Origin: Prototheca cutis
Lineage: Eukaryota; Chlorophyta; Trebouxiophyceae; Chlorellales; Chlorellaceae
Assembly: GCA_002897115.2 (NCBI GenBank)
Contig: BCIH01000002.1
Location: 1,449,234-1,513,233, forward strand
Length of the DNA stretch: 64,000 nt
Direction of reading: 5' to 3'
Shown here: one piece after another, positions 21,103-31,982 of the stretch
Layout: each line of letters begins with the position of its first letter
Numbering within the stretch: position 1 is the stretch's first letter
Notes under the pieces: generated by a model
Seen by the model: only the letters and a program-made list of their open reading frames with translations
Told to the model about the DNA's origin: nothing
The model's database searches: none
Translations under genes and position numbers: made by a program

Positions 21103-21915
21103 CCGCCTCCTCAAAATAGAATGCAGCAAACAAACTACCACGCTCGCCACCAACAATCTGCAGGGCTACCTCCAGGCGACAGATCATGTGGGCTTGCGGA
21201 TCCTGTTGGGCACGCCCGTCACGTCTGGCNTGTTTGGGTGCCACCAAAACTGGTTGGCGGCGGTGCGGTGGTCGGAGGTGGGTGCCAGCGAGGCCGTGCT
21301 GGCTGCCGGGTTCAACATCGGCAGCCTGATGCTTCGATACGCTGGCGTGGACTGGCGGCTTCCCCGCACCACACCGTGCAACGCCGGGATCAACCCGCTG
21401 CTGGACCGGGCGTACGACGGCGGCGACGCGCACCCGCTGGAGGTGATGTTCGTCAAGACGCAGCACGCGGCCGTGACGACGCGTGTGGGCTCGGCCACCG
21501 TCGCCGCGCGCTACCACGGCTGGCTGCTGGAGGACCGGGGCCCCGCGTCGGGGGACCTCGGGCGGAACGCGTTCAAAAACATGGCAGATGTCTGGCTGCC
21601 CGCGCAGCTCAAGCGTGGGCAGGCCTGCTTCGACGCCGAGATGTACATCGCTGCCGCCCCCGTCGAGTTTGCCGGGTGCGGCTTTTCCTTTTGGGGGGAA
21701 ACAAGGGGTGGGCGAATTTCCACGCCGGTGTGTGTGACAGAGCCCGGGGGAAGGGGGCCCCATGGGGCTCAGCCAACCAACTTCCGCAACCCCACAACTG
21801 TTCCCACCAGTTCACCGACACCCGAACACGCGGCAGGTACACAGAGGCGCAGGCATGGGAACACTTTGTAATGTTTGGTTACCGGGAAGGCCGGCCCCAT
21901 CGCTTCATCTGCTGA
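19768..21915 (+). CDS. Type II membrane glycosyltransferase-like protein
   Basis: The proposed exons are 19768-19889, 20093-20272, 20430 to about 20799, 21164-21727 and 21811-21915, about 446 residues. A short basic cytosolic tail is followed by one TM segment (LWQFLGVAALLVFVRFYLY, about residues 46-64) and a lumenal domain with VIYVAGYEDPENLVNVNFFL, RFQYFVWLDSSVRGPFLAAY, LVGATISCAGV, DHVGLRILLGTPV and a C-terminal EHFVMFGYREGRPHRFIC. The VWLxSSVRGP...LVG.TI.C... and CN..NP...HPLEVMFVK blocks recall a family of algal and bacterial glycosyltransferase-like proteins; donor and acceptor are unknown. The intron after exon 3 lacks an obvious GT at the expected place (reading HVPHVQ then GYLQATD), and that intron has two Ns and a 42-C tract. 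An N at 21230 lies in exon 4. Confidence 0.65.
21060..21101 (+). repeat. Poly-C tract of 42 bases in an intron
   Basis: An uninterrupted C homopolymer lies 62 bases before the acceptor of the fourth exon of the glycosyltransferase-like gene. Its exact length is unreliable in any assembly. Confidence 0.9.
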
Positions 21916-22094
21916 GGAGAGAGGAGGGGCCGGTGGGGCACCACACTTTCGTTGTCAGGCACTGCCAAGAAAGAAGTCAGAGTCTTCGTCGCCATGTCTT
22001 CCTACCTGGCTGTCATAGGGCTGTCAGCCTCACCTGTGCTCGTATCCTAGCCTTTGACCCTGCTCTGTCCCCGGTCACCACCCCCTCTGGCCAG

Positions 22095-22169
<75 letters not shown>

Positions 22170-22194
22170 CCCCCCCCCCCCCCCCCCCCCCCCC
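22095..22194 (+). repeat. Poly-C tract of 100 bases with one G
   Basis: 74 C, one G at 22169, then 25 C. It lies in the convergent 3' region between the glycosyltransferase-like gene and the small membrane protein gene. Such a tract can form i-motif or, on the other strand, quadruplex structure, but collapse or expansion in sequencing is likely. Confidence 0.9.
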
Positions 22195-22495
22195 AAATCC
22201 AGGCGGGGAGCCCGCCCTGAACCCTGTCCAGTGCCTTGCAGGCAAATTCATTCCTCAACAGCACATGTCAAAACATGCCATACATCTTTGCTGCATCCGC
22301 TGGTTCAAACTGCCGCCCCCGCTGCTCTCGGACTGCCCTTGCTACGTGTCGCCGTATCCGCTTGATCCTGTCATGGTGCAGATGTAAAAACCGAGTCTGC
22401 TGAGCGGGGCTGGCTGGAGAGAGGCGAAGCGCACAGAATCATGCGCGGGTGACGCAGGCCCTTGATCCTCTGCCCATGCGGACAAGGGTGTCCCC

Positions 22496-22886
22496 TCACC
22501 CCAATGTACACGTCCACGAGCACGACACACAGACGCACTGGGCATGTGATCGCCACATGACGTAGAGCGCGCCAAAGCCGATGGCGACCAGGACGTAAAA
22601 GATGAGAAGCTGCAGTGCGCGGGGGGATAAAAACAGGTTAGCGGTCCAGTCAAGCTTCAGAGGTGTGGCGCCCTGCCTCATCATTGAAGATGGTCCATGC
22701 CTGGCCCCTCCCAGCCAAGGGAGACACGGAGGTCCCACACCAGACAGTTCACAGACATACTTCTTGTAGGACCCTGTTTGTCGCCTTGGCGGCGGTGCTA
22801 TCGCCATAGAAGAGGCTCGTGAACCATTCTAGGATGAAGGCGCTGCCGCCCCTGCTGATCTCCGCTGCCTCGTCGTCCAGGCCCAT
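22496..22886 (-). CDS. Small single-pass membrane protein, unidentified
   Basis: The exons are 22886-22761 and 22609-22496 (GT-AG, phase 0), giving 79 residues. It starts MGLDDEAAEISRGGS, has an amphipathic stretch AFILEWFTSLFYGD, a charged linker (AAKATNRVLQE) and one TM helix (LLIFYVLVAIGFGALYVMW) ending in R/H residues. The last 15 residues are Cys-rich (AQCVCVSCSW) and could be intron read-through, because a donor-like GTGCGTCTG follows SHA(Q); a further 3' exon is possible. The two-exon junction and hydropathy look genuine. I do not recognise the family. Confidence 0.5.
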
Positions 22887-23510
22887 CCCGGCACGCCCAC
22901 GGCCCACCCGTCACCAGGGCACCGCGGATCTGTCACACCCTGTCGCCGCTTCTGGGGACCTGCAGTCGTCAACAACATCGGATGAGATGTATTGGAAGAT
23001 CGGCATGAACTGAGGGCAAGGGCGACAACGATCTGGTTCCACTGTCGAATGAATGGGCACACCTCCTTCCGGTGCCTACGAGTTCCGTCAGTCTCCACCG
23101 CCTCTGCCCTGGGACCTACGGCTGTCAGCAAGCTAAAGACACAATCAGATGTGGATCTATTCTCTTTTGTACGGATTTCCTTGCCCGCCACGAGCACAGG
23201 CTGCCCCAATGATTTTTTTTTGGATCTGGTGGTGGGGTGGTGGGCAGAGTCCGTCGGGAAGCCTCGGTCCGCCGAGGAGGGCCCGCCATGTGGGATGTCG
23301 AGTGCTCCAAGAAAGGTGGGCCCTCGGCCAGTCGACGGTGGTAGGTGCTTGTTTTTGTTTTCTGGATATCTTGGATCCACGCCATGAGTTGAGCGCGCGC
23401 ATTTGTTTGCTCGGTTATTGGAACGGCTTTCGTTTTTGCTCGTGGTGGCGCTGTGCGACCGTGCCGCGCATCGTCCTCCCTCCCGTCGCCGCACAACCCC
23501 AGGTCGGGTC
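22887..23510. promoter_or_regulatory. Divergent region upstream of the small membrane protein and APS kinase genes
   Basis: 624 bases between head-to-head starts. Minus frames run through it without family signature, and a minus segment near 22945-22995 flanked by splice-like sites (FMPIFQYISSDVVDDC) could be an upstream exon of the membrane protein gene. Confidence 0.35.
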
Positions 23511-25015
23511 ATGTCGTGTCGTGTAAACGCGTTAATGCAAGGCAACACCGCGCGGCACCCTTACAGTGCCGTGGTGGGGCCAGCCCCTCTGGCCAAGCCG
23601 CTGTCAACGCGGACGGTGGGCAAGTCGACGAATGTGCGATGGCACGACGCGCAAGTGCTCCGGCAGGACAAGGAGCGCCTGCTGGGGCAGCGTGGATGCG
23701 TCCTGTGGTTTACAGGTATGCATGCGGCGCGAACAGGGTGTGCCGAGAGTCCTTTTTGGCGGGGCAGTTGTCGAGTTGTTTCGGTGGGAGCGTTCTGTAC
23801 GGGCTCAACAGGGCAGCTCCTTTCCCTTCACCTGGCGCCAGGTCTGAGCGCGAGTGGCAAGAGCACGGTGGCTTCCAGACTGGAGGCAATGCTGCACAGC
23901 CAGGGCCACCACACCATGCTGCTTGACGGCGACAACGTCAGGCACGGCCTGAACAACAACCTAGGGTTCAGGTACGTGTGCACGAGTTCNCTGTTTGGCA
24001 TGGATTTCGAGTGATGGGTGAGCGACCATGGTCGGATGGAGCGTCTCCACCCACTCCGTGCTGCCGCTTCCGGGTGTTTCGGCGGCGTCTTCTCCAACCC
24101 CATCCAAACACCCCCCGTTCCCGCTTGCAGCGCGGAGGACCGAGCAGAAAACATTCGCCGTGTGGGTGAGGTGGCCAAGCTAGCCGCCGAGTCTGGCATC
24201 CTGACCATCACCTCCTTCATCTCGCCCTACCGAACGGACAGGGATGCTGTCCGGCGGCGCCTCGGCGCAGGTCGGTGGGATCTTTCGGCCATGTGGAGCG
24301 TCCGGGATGGGATGCCTGCATGGGTTGTTTGGGGGACGAGGGTGAAACGTGTGAAGGGGCCCATGACCGTGATTGCTACAATCCATGCTTGCCGTTTTTG
24401 GTGCTGGTTGGAACAACCGGGCCTCCATGTGCAATGCACCACAGGGGATTTCCTGGAGATTTACCTCCACATGCCGTTGGCGCTCTGCGAGCAGCGTGAC
24501 CCCAAGGGCCTGTACCGCAAGGCCCGGGCCGGCAAGATTGCAAACTTCACTGGTGCGCGAGAGTGTGCTGGCAATGGGTCAGCTGGGTGAGGGTGTTGAT
24601 TTCAGACGTTTGGGCCAGTCTGTGGCGAGGGTGGCCTTGTGCAAGCCGTTTTCAGAGCTGTGCCTCCACCCCTTCTCCACCTACACCATCATCCCCCCAC
24701 GCCCCGAAACCGCAGGCATCTCGGACCCTTATGAAGAACCACTCAACCCTGAAATTGTGCTCGAGCCCTATGGCAAAGGTGCTTGGCTGGCAGTGGGTGT
24801 GTTTGGTTTTAGAGATGGACCGCGGTGGTGTTCTGCAGGGCAGCTGGGGCTTGCGTTTTCTCATGCAGGCGACGGACTGCACCAACCACCTGCTGAACCC
24901 AACCTTCACTCCAACAGACGGACACATGCACACTCCCGAGGAGCTGGCAGCCGTCGTGTACGACCACCTGGCCGTGAAAGACTACCTGACCGGCCCGTTC
25001 GTGACCGCGCCCTGA
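23511..25015 (+). CDS. APK: Adenylylsulfate (APS) kinase, plastid-targeted
   Basis: The exons are 23511-23715, 23842-23971, 24131-24270, 24445-24552, 24716-24778 and 24918-25015 (all GT-AG, phases 1, 2, 1, 1, 1), giving 247 residues. It phosphorylates APS to PAPS, the sulfate donor for sulfation, using ATP. Motifs are the P-loop GLSASGKST (intron 1 splits the first Gly codon), DGDNVRHGLNNNLGFSAEDR, ENIRRVGEVAKLAAESG, SFISPYRTDRD, PLALCEQRDPKGLYRKARAG and FTGISDPYEEPLNPEIV. About 40 N-terminal residues are basic and Ser/Thr-rich, consistent with a transit peptide. The last junction was set to give EPYGK|DGHMHTPEEL in phase; the sequence between 24779 and 24917 is open in other frames but reads worse. 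One N at 23990 lies in intron 2. Confidence 0.93.
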
Positions 25016-25614
25016 GCCCTTGAGAGTTTGCGCGGGTGGGGTGGGGGCCCGTTGTCGACAGGCAGGGAGCGGCACCGGCCCCTGCCGGGCACACCCCCGC
25101 CAACCGCTGACCACTCCTTGATGCTGCGCGCTTGCACAGTTTGCGAGTTGAGAGAGATTGCTGGAGTTGTTTTTTCTCGCATTACAATTCTTGATATCTA
25201 CCGTTTTCTGCACGCCATTGCTGCTGCCACCGGAGGTACCGCCGACCTTCGACCACTCTACTGTTGCCCAGAGTTGGCATCGAGCCTGTAAGTCCCTTGG
25301 CATGGTCGATTAGGACGTGGCTTTTTGTGTAGAGTGACTTTGCTCTTTTATTGGGTGGGATGCCCATCATGATGGGGGTAGTTGGGGACGCCTGGGGGTG
25401 GACATCCACACCCCCAAATTGTCGGCTAAGGGGCCGTCGCGCATGGGTTCACCCAAATGAATGCGCAACTGGGGAACCATTTCCGCATGCATGCAGGTTG
25501 ACGGTACTGCCGCACGACCCGTCATTGTATTCTGCAATTTTATTGTAAACTTCCCTGGGAGGAAACCCATTCGGCTTGCTCGCGCCGGCACACCCCCCAC
25601 CACCTGCGGTCACG
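25016..25614. other. Gap between APS kinase and mS33
   Basis: 599 bases of 3' UTR and upstream sequence; no gene seen. Confidence 0.4.
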
Positions 25615-26466
25615 ATGGCTCTCCGGCTGGTCGCCATGGAGTGCGCGGCGGCCTGCAGCGCCGTGTCTCGGAGAGCGATGCACTCTGCTGCCAGCACATC
25701 GTCCCTGACCGCGGCGTTGCACGGGGCCAGCCCTGCGCGGGCGGCGAGGAAGGTGCAGGGCAGCCTCGCGCAGCTGGGGGGCCGCAGCTTCGCCACGGAC
25801 GGGCCCAGCATGCAGACGTACAAGGACTACAGCGACGATCAGATTCGGGAGATTGAGGCCCGCGTTTTCGGCATGCACCTTGGTGAGGCGATCAAGTGGT
25901 CGTGGGTGTCCAGTGTGGGGGTGGCTTGCTGGCTTGGCTCAGGAGCAGGCTCCGCGTCCTGTTGTTTAGAGGGCATTGCAGGGAGACATCCCGACATCCC
26001 CCGTCCTTTTTCTATACACAGGTAATGGCTTGCCTTCCGGGCGCAAGATCCTCAGGGAGAAGCTCGTCGGCGAAAAGATTGTGGACTGGTACCCCGAGGA
26101 CCTCACTCGGAACGACCCCTACATGCTAAACATCAAGGCAGAGAAGTGAGCATTTACTTCGGGACTCTGGGCTGTTGGGCTGCATGTCTGCAATGCAGTG
26201 CTTGCATGTCGTCGGTCTTATCCAGGGGTGGGCGGGAGAGGGAGTTGGGGTTAAGGTGGGGTAAGCTCGCCGCTGGCAAGGAAAGGGCCCNTGCCTCTGT
26301 GGAAGCCTGTGCGCCAGATCCTGCAAACAAAAGATGGATGAGTCACCATACCCATGCTTGATCGCCGTGTCCTGTGTGCAGGGCCAAGCTGAAGCTGGAC
26401 CGCCTGAGGCGCCGTGGCAAGGCGCCGCCCAAGAAGGGCGCGGGCAAGCGCTCTTCCAAGCGATGA
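25615..26466 (+). CDS. MRPS33: Mitochondrial small-subunit ribosomal protein mS33
   Basis: The exons are 25615-25882, 26022-26145 and 26382-26466 (GT-AG, phases 1 and 2), giving 158 residues. The family core is residues 75-158: DDQIREIEARVFG, GRKILREKLVGEKIVDWYP, DPYMLNIKAEKAKLKLDRLR, and the very basic tail RRRGKAPPKKGAGKRSSKR that is diagnostic of mS33 (compare the KPKKGEGKRAAK ending of animal proteins). About 70 Ala/Arg/Ser-rich N-terminal residues with no acidic residues except the fourth codon region fit a mitochondrial targeting peptide. One N at 26291 is intronic. Confidence 0.9.
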
Positions 26467-27058
26467 TCCCCCTTCACACTGCTGGCTATTGGGCAATGTG
26501 GGCTTTTGTCACCTGCACCGCAGTCAAGCGTTTTCTGAGCCCTGCCTGCCTGTAATCAGCGGGTGCTCTTGAGGGGGCGGCCCTCTCTCTGGTCCAGGGC
26601 ACCAAGACAAGAGCTGGGACTCTCTTGTGGCTTGTGCTGCAGGCGGCAGCCGCACACGAGGCCGGGAAAGCCTGCTGGAAGGCTCAGGAAGGATGTGAAC
26701 GCCAAAATCATGAGGATTTTCATGCAGCGCAAGGTGTTTACTGCGGCCGAATCTTCATGGTCCACGAACAGCCAACGGCCCACCGTGGCCTTTGTCAAGC
26801 TTGTGTGTCATGTTCCGGATGCCCCCGCCCCATCCTCCACGCCGGCCCACAGATGGGACGCCTGGAAGATGAGGGCCGGGCTGGCATGGGGCAAGTCCGC
26901 GTACTCCAGGTCATGTCGGTTCATATATTCCAATTTACATGCATTTACTCATCTCCCAGCTTGCCAAACCACCGACGCTGCGCATCGCCCTTCGGCACGG
27001 TTGGAGTTGCCCACCGCGGACCGGACCTGCCCACCTCCCCCCGCGGTCCCACCACGCG
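26467..27058. other. Gap between mS33 and the dipeptidase gene
   Basis: 592 bases. Open frames at 26563-27072 run into the next gene in the wrong frame and carry no motif. Promoter and 5' UTR of the dipeptidase must lie here. Confidence 0.4.
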
Positions 27059-27822
27059 ATGGCCACCTTTGAAGTGAGCAAGACGCTGCCGCAAGCCCTT
27101 GAGGGCCTGGAGCCCGCCAAGCTCTGGGGTTTCTTTGGCCAGCTGGCCTCCATCCCCCGTCCCAGCTACCAGGAGCAGAGGTGAGCTGCAGAACGGGGGG
27201 TTGGCTGGGGGCCCGGGCCCCGGCGCACATGGATGGACGCCGCAATGCGCATTCTTTGCGATGTAATGCTGATATATTTTCTGGGCTGGATCGGCTGGGT
27301 CACGACGCCTGCGATGAGAGTGGTGGTCTGGATGCAGTGCCAGAGATGGGGAACAGTCCAAGCTCTTTGTGGGGTCTGGAGCACACGAGCAATCCGGCAC
27401 TGGGTTCCAATCATATCTCCTGTCCATGATGATACACAGTCCCCGTCACACACCGTCCATCCCCACCAATCACCACAGGGTGTGCGAGTGGCTCAAGGCC
27501 TTTGCCGAGGAGCGGTTCCTGCGCTGGCGGCAGGACGCCGCGGGCAACATGGTGATCTACCGCCCCGGCAGCGCCGGCGGCGAGTCTGCGGTGCCCGTCA
27601 TCGTGCAGGGCCACGTGGACATGGTGACGGAAAAAGATGCTGCCAGCGACCACGACTTCTCCCACGACCCCATCAACCTGTTGCGTGAGGGCGCCTGGGT
27701 CAAAGCCGACCGCACAACTCTGGGAGCCGACAACGGTATGTGTCTGCAGGCTTGGGCTTTGATCTGTTTGTCAAGTGGATTTGGAACAAGGAATGCATTG
27801 CGTGTGCCTCCCCCGCTTCCCA

Positions 27823-27857
<35 letters not shown>

Positions 27858-29310
27858 TAACAGGCATCGGCGTGTGCGCTGCGCTGGCATTGCTGGACGA
27901 GCCTACCTCCACCCCTCTCCCCCCACTGGAGGCGCTGTTTACGGTGGACGAGGAGACGGGGATGACGGGGGCATCTGCACTGGACGGCAGCCTGCTTTCA
28001 GGCCGCCTGTTGCTCAATCTGGACACCGAGGAATGGGGGGAGGTCTATGTGGGCTGTGCAGGCGGCGGTGACACGAGGCTGACCCTGTCAATGGACCGAG
28101 AATCTCTGCCCAAGGACTCGGTAACCCTGGGCTTTGCCCTGGACGGGATGCGCGGCGGCCACTCGGGCATCGACATCCACGAGGACCGGGCCAACGCGGT
28201 GCGCCTGGCTGCCCGGGCCGCAGTTGCCACGCTGGCGGCCGTGCCGGGGTCCGTGCTGGTGGACATCCAGGGCGGCGACAAGCGCAACGCCATCCCCCGC
28301 TCCGCGCGCTTTGCCGTTGCAGTGACGAAAGGCCGGGAAGAGGCCGTGCGCGACGCCGTTCACGCCGCGTTTGCCGATTTCCAGGCCGAGTACGGCAAGG
28401 TTGAGACGGGCCTGGTGCTGGAGAGCTACGGCGCGGCCGGGGCGACGTCTGCATTCACGCCGCAAGCCGTCGACCACCTCATGCTCCTGCTCCTTGGTCT
28501 TCCCCACGGCGTCGTCAAGTTTAGCCACGCCGTCCCCGGTAAGGGCATGGGTGGTTTTCCTGGGAGTGGCTGGAGTGTTCGCCGCCTGGACAGAGAGCGC
28601 GCCATTTGTTTGTGGCCCCAGAAGCTCTCCCTTCAAAGAGAGACCCACCTGCCAACAAACTCTCCCAAAACAACAACAAAAACCCAAAACAGGCCTGGTG
28701 GAGACGAGCAGCAACCTGGCGTCGGTCAAGGCGCTGGACGCACCGGGGTCAGCCCCGCAGCACCTGCAGGTGGTGACGTGCACGCGCAGCAGCATCGACA
28801 GCGCGCTGCACGCCGTGCGCGAGAGCATTCGGCGGATTGGTGAAGCCGCAGGCGCCGAGATCGTACAGGTGTGTGTTTTTGGGGTGGGCGTGGCGGGGGC
28901 CTGATGTTTGGTTGGTGAGCGGTGGTTGGCGGATGCCGCTTGGTCGGGCGTCTGCTGCAGTCGCATATACCCGCCTGCCAGCACCTCTCAGCCAAAATCC
29001 CCCCCCCCCCCCAAAACAGGAGCCCGCATACCCTGGGTGGGCGGCGGAACCCGACGCGAAGATCGTGACGGTCACGCGCGCGGCGATCGAGCGGGTCACG
29101 GGCCGCCCCGCGGCGGTCAAGGCGCTGCACGCCGGGCTGGAGTGCGGCATCCTGAAGACGGCACTTCCCGGGTGCCAGTGCGTGTCGTTCGGGCCGACGA
29201 TCACGGGAGCGCACTCGCCCGACGAGCGCGTGGAAATCGCCACGGTCGCGCCCTTCTACACTGCCACCCGCGACTTGCTCCGTGATCTCGCTCTCGGAGC
29301 CGAGCAGTGA
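27059..29310 (+). CDS. M20-family Xaa-His/cytosolic nonspecific dipeptidase (PepD-like)
   Basis: The exons are 27059-27180, 27479-27735, 27864-28538, 28693-28868 and 29020-29310 (GT-AG, phases 2, 1, 1, 0), giving 506 residues, close to bacterial PepD. The metal centre is intact: VIVQGHVDMV (His and Asp), TTLGADNGIG (bridging Asp), TVDEETGMTGA (catalytic Glu and metal Glu), LLNLDTEEWGEV, and the C-terminal His in FGPTITGAHSPDE. The lid/dimer region carries RGGHSGIDIH and HAGLECGILK. It hydrolyses dipeptides in a di-zinc-dependent way. There is no targeting peptide at the N-terminus, so a cytosolic location is likely. Intron 2 ends in an (AC)n microsatellite and intron 4 in a C tract. A bacterial-type enzyme with several introns, so an old acquisition if it was transferred. 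Confidence 0.93.
27825..27855 (+). repeat. (AC)n microsatellite next to a 3' splice site
   Basis: About 15 AC units in the second intron of the dipeptidase gene, eight bases before the CAG acceptor. Confidence 0.9.
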
Positions 29311-29768
29311 ACAATGTGCCTGGTACACTGCGTTGTTGGCAGTATAGAGTCTATTATGCTGTTGGTGCTGGCGTGCAGCAGCACGCCGTGGGACCCGCTG
29401 CTGCTGCGCTTGACAGCCGACGACAGCGGCGGCCTCGTTGCACGAAGAGACATGGTTGCCCTTCATTTTTCCTCAGGCCATTTCCGCTGTTCTGGCACAC
29501 ATCATGACATCGTTATTCTTATCGTGCTATGTACAATGGCGCATCAGCAGGTGTTCCAAGTTTGTGGAAGTGCCAGAGGTTGTTGGAGTGCGCCTGTCTG
29601 AAGCAAGGCCACGGGCCTAACGCGAACAACAGATTCAGGCAAGCGAAAACGCAGCACGGCGAGATCATGGCGACCGCCCGAAACCACACTCGGGGCGGGT
29701 CGACAGGCCAAAGCAAAACTCCACCATGTCATTTGTTCATACAGCATGCATTGCCAGCATGCAGGAGG
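29311..29768. other. Gap between dipeptidase and the following gene
   Basis: 458 bases; no gene or repeat recognised. Confidence 0.4.
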
Positions 29769-31486
29769 ATGGATGGGGAGGAGGACCTGCTGGCGGCCTG
29801 CCAGGCCGCCCCCCGGTTTGGAGAGAACGCCAAGGCTCTGATCCTCAAGGCACTGGCCAATGCCGACGATGAGGAGGGCGAGGAGGGAGTTACGCTCGCG
29901 TCCCGGAATGGTATGCAACTGTTGGTTTCATCAAGTTGGATTTCCTGGCTGATTGGTCAGAGGGACTGCGTGGGTGCTGGCACACACCCTCACCACAGGC
30001 TGGTCGATTCTCACCCGGGCTGCATCCTTCAGGCGTACCGGAGGAGCCGGCGCCCGAGGAGGTGTCTCTGGCGCGGGCAAGGGAGTTCCTAGAGGCAGTC
30101 CCCCCGACCCAGCGGCCTATGGTGGCGTACCTGGCCAGAGCTAAAATACCGCGAGTCGCCCGGTGAGGCCCATGGTTGTGAAGATGCATGAAGTGGCGAT
30201 GGCCTGATGAAGGGGTCGTCGACTGCCACGAGCTTGGCGGGGGGGAGCCATAGCGCACCCAGAACCCACGCCGGCCTGTGCCGATCTCACGTGCCCGGAA
30301 AGTGCAGGCAGGCAGTGCTGACGCGGCTGGCGGGGCAGCACCTCGCGCTGTGCGCGCTGTGGGCTTGCGGGCTCGAGCCGGCAGCCGCTTCCGTGGACAA
30401 CGCCGTCAGGTGGGTGGGTCCGCGACAGTGGTCCGTGCCCATTGTTACCACATGCTGTCAATTCTTGCCGTCAACCATGCTGCCCGTTGCTATCACACGA
30501 CCCCATGGTCGTCGTTAACAACCGTCGATCCACGCAGGCAGCGCGCTGCTGAGTGGGCGCTGGCTCAGGAGCTGGATCTGTACCGGCGCTGCGGGTCGGC
30601 CGCGGTGTATCAGAGTCGTGGCGCGCAGCTCAACGCGCTCAATTGGCCTCCAGCTGCCGAGGCGGCGGCCGCGGCTGCAGCTGCACGAGCGGCGGCGGCG
30701 CCGCAGCCAGGCCCCAGGGCCCGGCCGCCCGCCAAGCGCCGGAAGCGGCTGCTGGAGGCTGACCTGGACTGGACGTCTGCCGTGCCCGAGGGCGATAATT
30801 CACAGGATGGCCACCGGATGGAGGAGGATGGACGCGAGCTTGAAGAGACGGATGACATGATAGGGGACCGGTGCTGCAAGGCAGGCAAGGGACAAGCGCA
30901 GCCGGACCACCTCATCAAGTCACAGGATGACTGTGCGGCTGCGGGCCAGCGACCCGCTGAGCCAGAGTCTCTGAGGCCAGTGCCGTCCACTGCGTCGACG
31001 ACTGCGCCTATTGACGAGCAGTCACCTGAACTGGGAAATGAGAGCGCTAGCTACCCTGCTGCTGCTGCAACTGCCTCGGAGCCTCCAGCCCCCAAAGAGC
31101 AGGTGACGCTGCTGGCGACAGATGGGGAGGGCGACCTGGCGCTGACCCCCGAGGAAGCTGCACGGCAGGCGGTGCGGCGCGTGGTGGAGGCCCACCTGGA
31201 CCGGCTGCGTGACGCCGGCTGGGAGACCCGGGTGGACATTCGCGACACCATCGCGGCACGGTGCGTGGCCAAGATTCTGCGGGGGCGCGAGCGCGCTGAC
31301 ACGGCGGCGCTGGTGGCCGCCGAGACCGCCAAGATCCGGGTGCTGGTGTGCAAAGAGGCGGCCGCGGCGCTCGCACGCACGTTGCGGGACCTGGGGGCGG
31401 AGCCTTGTGTGGGCGATTGCGTGGCTGCCGGGGTGCCGGCGACAGCTGTGCCACCGCCGGCGTTCGGTGATCCGGCGGCGCTATGA
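29769..31486 (+). CDS. Unidentified, probably nuclear protein
   Basis: The exons are 29769-29910, 30033-30162, 30308-30409 and 30538-31486 (GT-AG, phases 1, 2, 2), giving 440 residues. The N-terminal part is helical: MDGEEDLLAACQAAPRFGE, AREFLEAVPPTQRPMVAYLA, RLAGQHLALCALWACGLEP. A poly-Ala run (EAAAAAAAARAAAA) is followed by a strong basic cluster PPAKRRKRLLEADLDW, then a disordered acidic region, and finally a helical C-terminal domain (TPEEAARQAVRRVVEAHLDR; DIRDTIAARCVAKIL; AAETAKIRVLVCKEAAAALA). The basic cluster suggests nuclear localisation. I cannot assign a family; the helix-rich ends with a disordered middle resemble scaffold or transcription-complex subunits, which is only an impression. 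Exon phases support the model. Confidence 0.7.
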
Positions 31487-31982
31487 GCGTGCCAACCCTC
31501 CTCGTGATGCATGCGAACCGTGCTATTTCATTCCTTTACTTCACAACAAAAAGCTGTATGACTGCGGAAGAGTTGGACCTTCAGAGGCTGGCCAGCCCCA
31601 CGCTGAGCCAAGGGATCGACCGAATTTGTTCCAAGACTGTCCCTGCCAACACATGAATCATCCCCATCATGTCATAAAACGCTGATAGACACCACGTGAC
31701 TCGCCACAGTCACTGCTTTGCTGGTCATCGTGTGCGGGCAGTTTGAGCAGGTGATGACATCGCCGCAGCCACCATCGCGCACTGCAATCAGGACTTTCCT
31801 CAGACGCATTATTACTTAAATATACAACTGTCGCGTTTGGGGGTCATGCATGGCGATGAGAATTGCAGCATGCGCCAGGGCAGAGCTCTCGTTCCATCGG
31901 GTGCCTGCTACGCACCCATACTTTCCGTCCTCCGCTCATATGACTTTCGGGTCTTATAACCCAATTTGCGGCCGGGTCCATC
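31487..31982. promoter_or_regulatory. 3' flank of the preceding gene and U2 snRNA upstream region
   Basis: About 500 bases, lower in GC. A TATA-like CTTATAACC sits at 31952-31960, about 25-30 bases before the U2 start, which suits the TATA-bearing snRNA promoters of the green lineage. No plant-type upstream sequence element could be matched with certainty. Confidence 0.45.

Noticed and set aside
20377..21156. 259-residue minus-strand frame opposite the glycosyltransferase-like gene
   Set aside because: It includes a poly-Gly run from the C tract and is antisense to conserved exons.
21969..22264. Poly-Pro and poly-Gly frames
   Set aside because: They are translations of the C homopolymer and have no biological support.
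24779..24917. Alternative 3' coding of APS kinase reading ATDCTNHLLNPTF
   Set aside because: Joining it requires a phase the upstream exon does not offer; splicing to the CAG at 24917 gives an in-phase family-like end.
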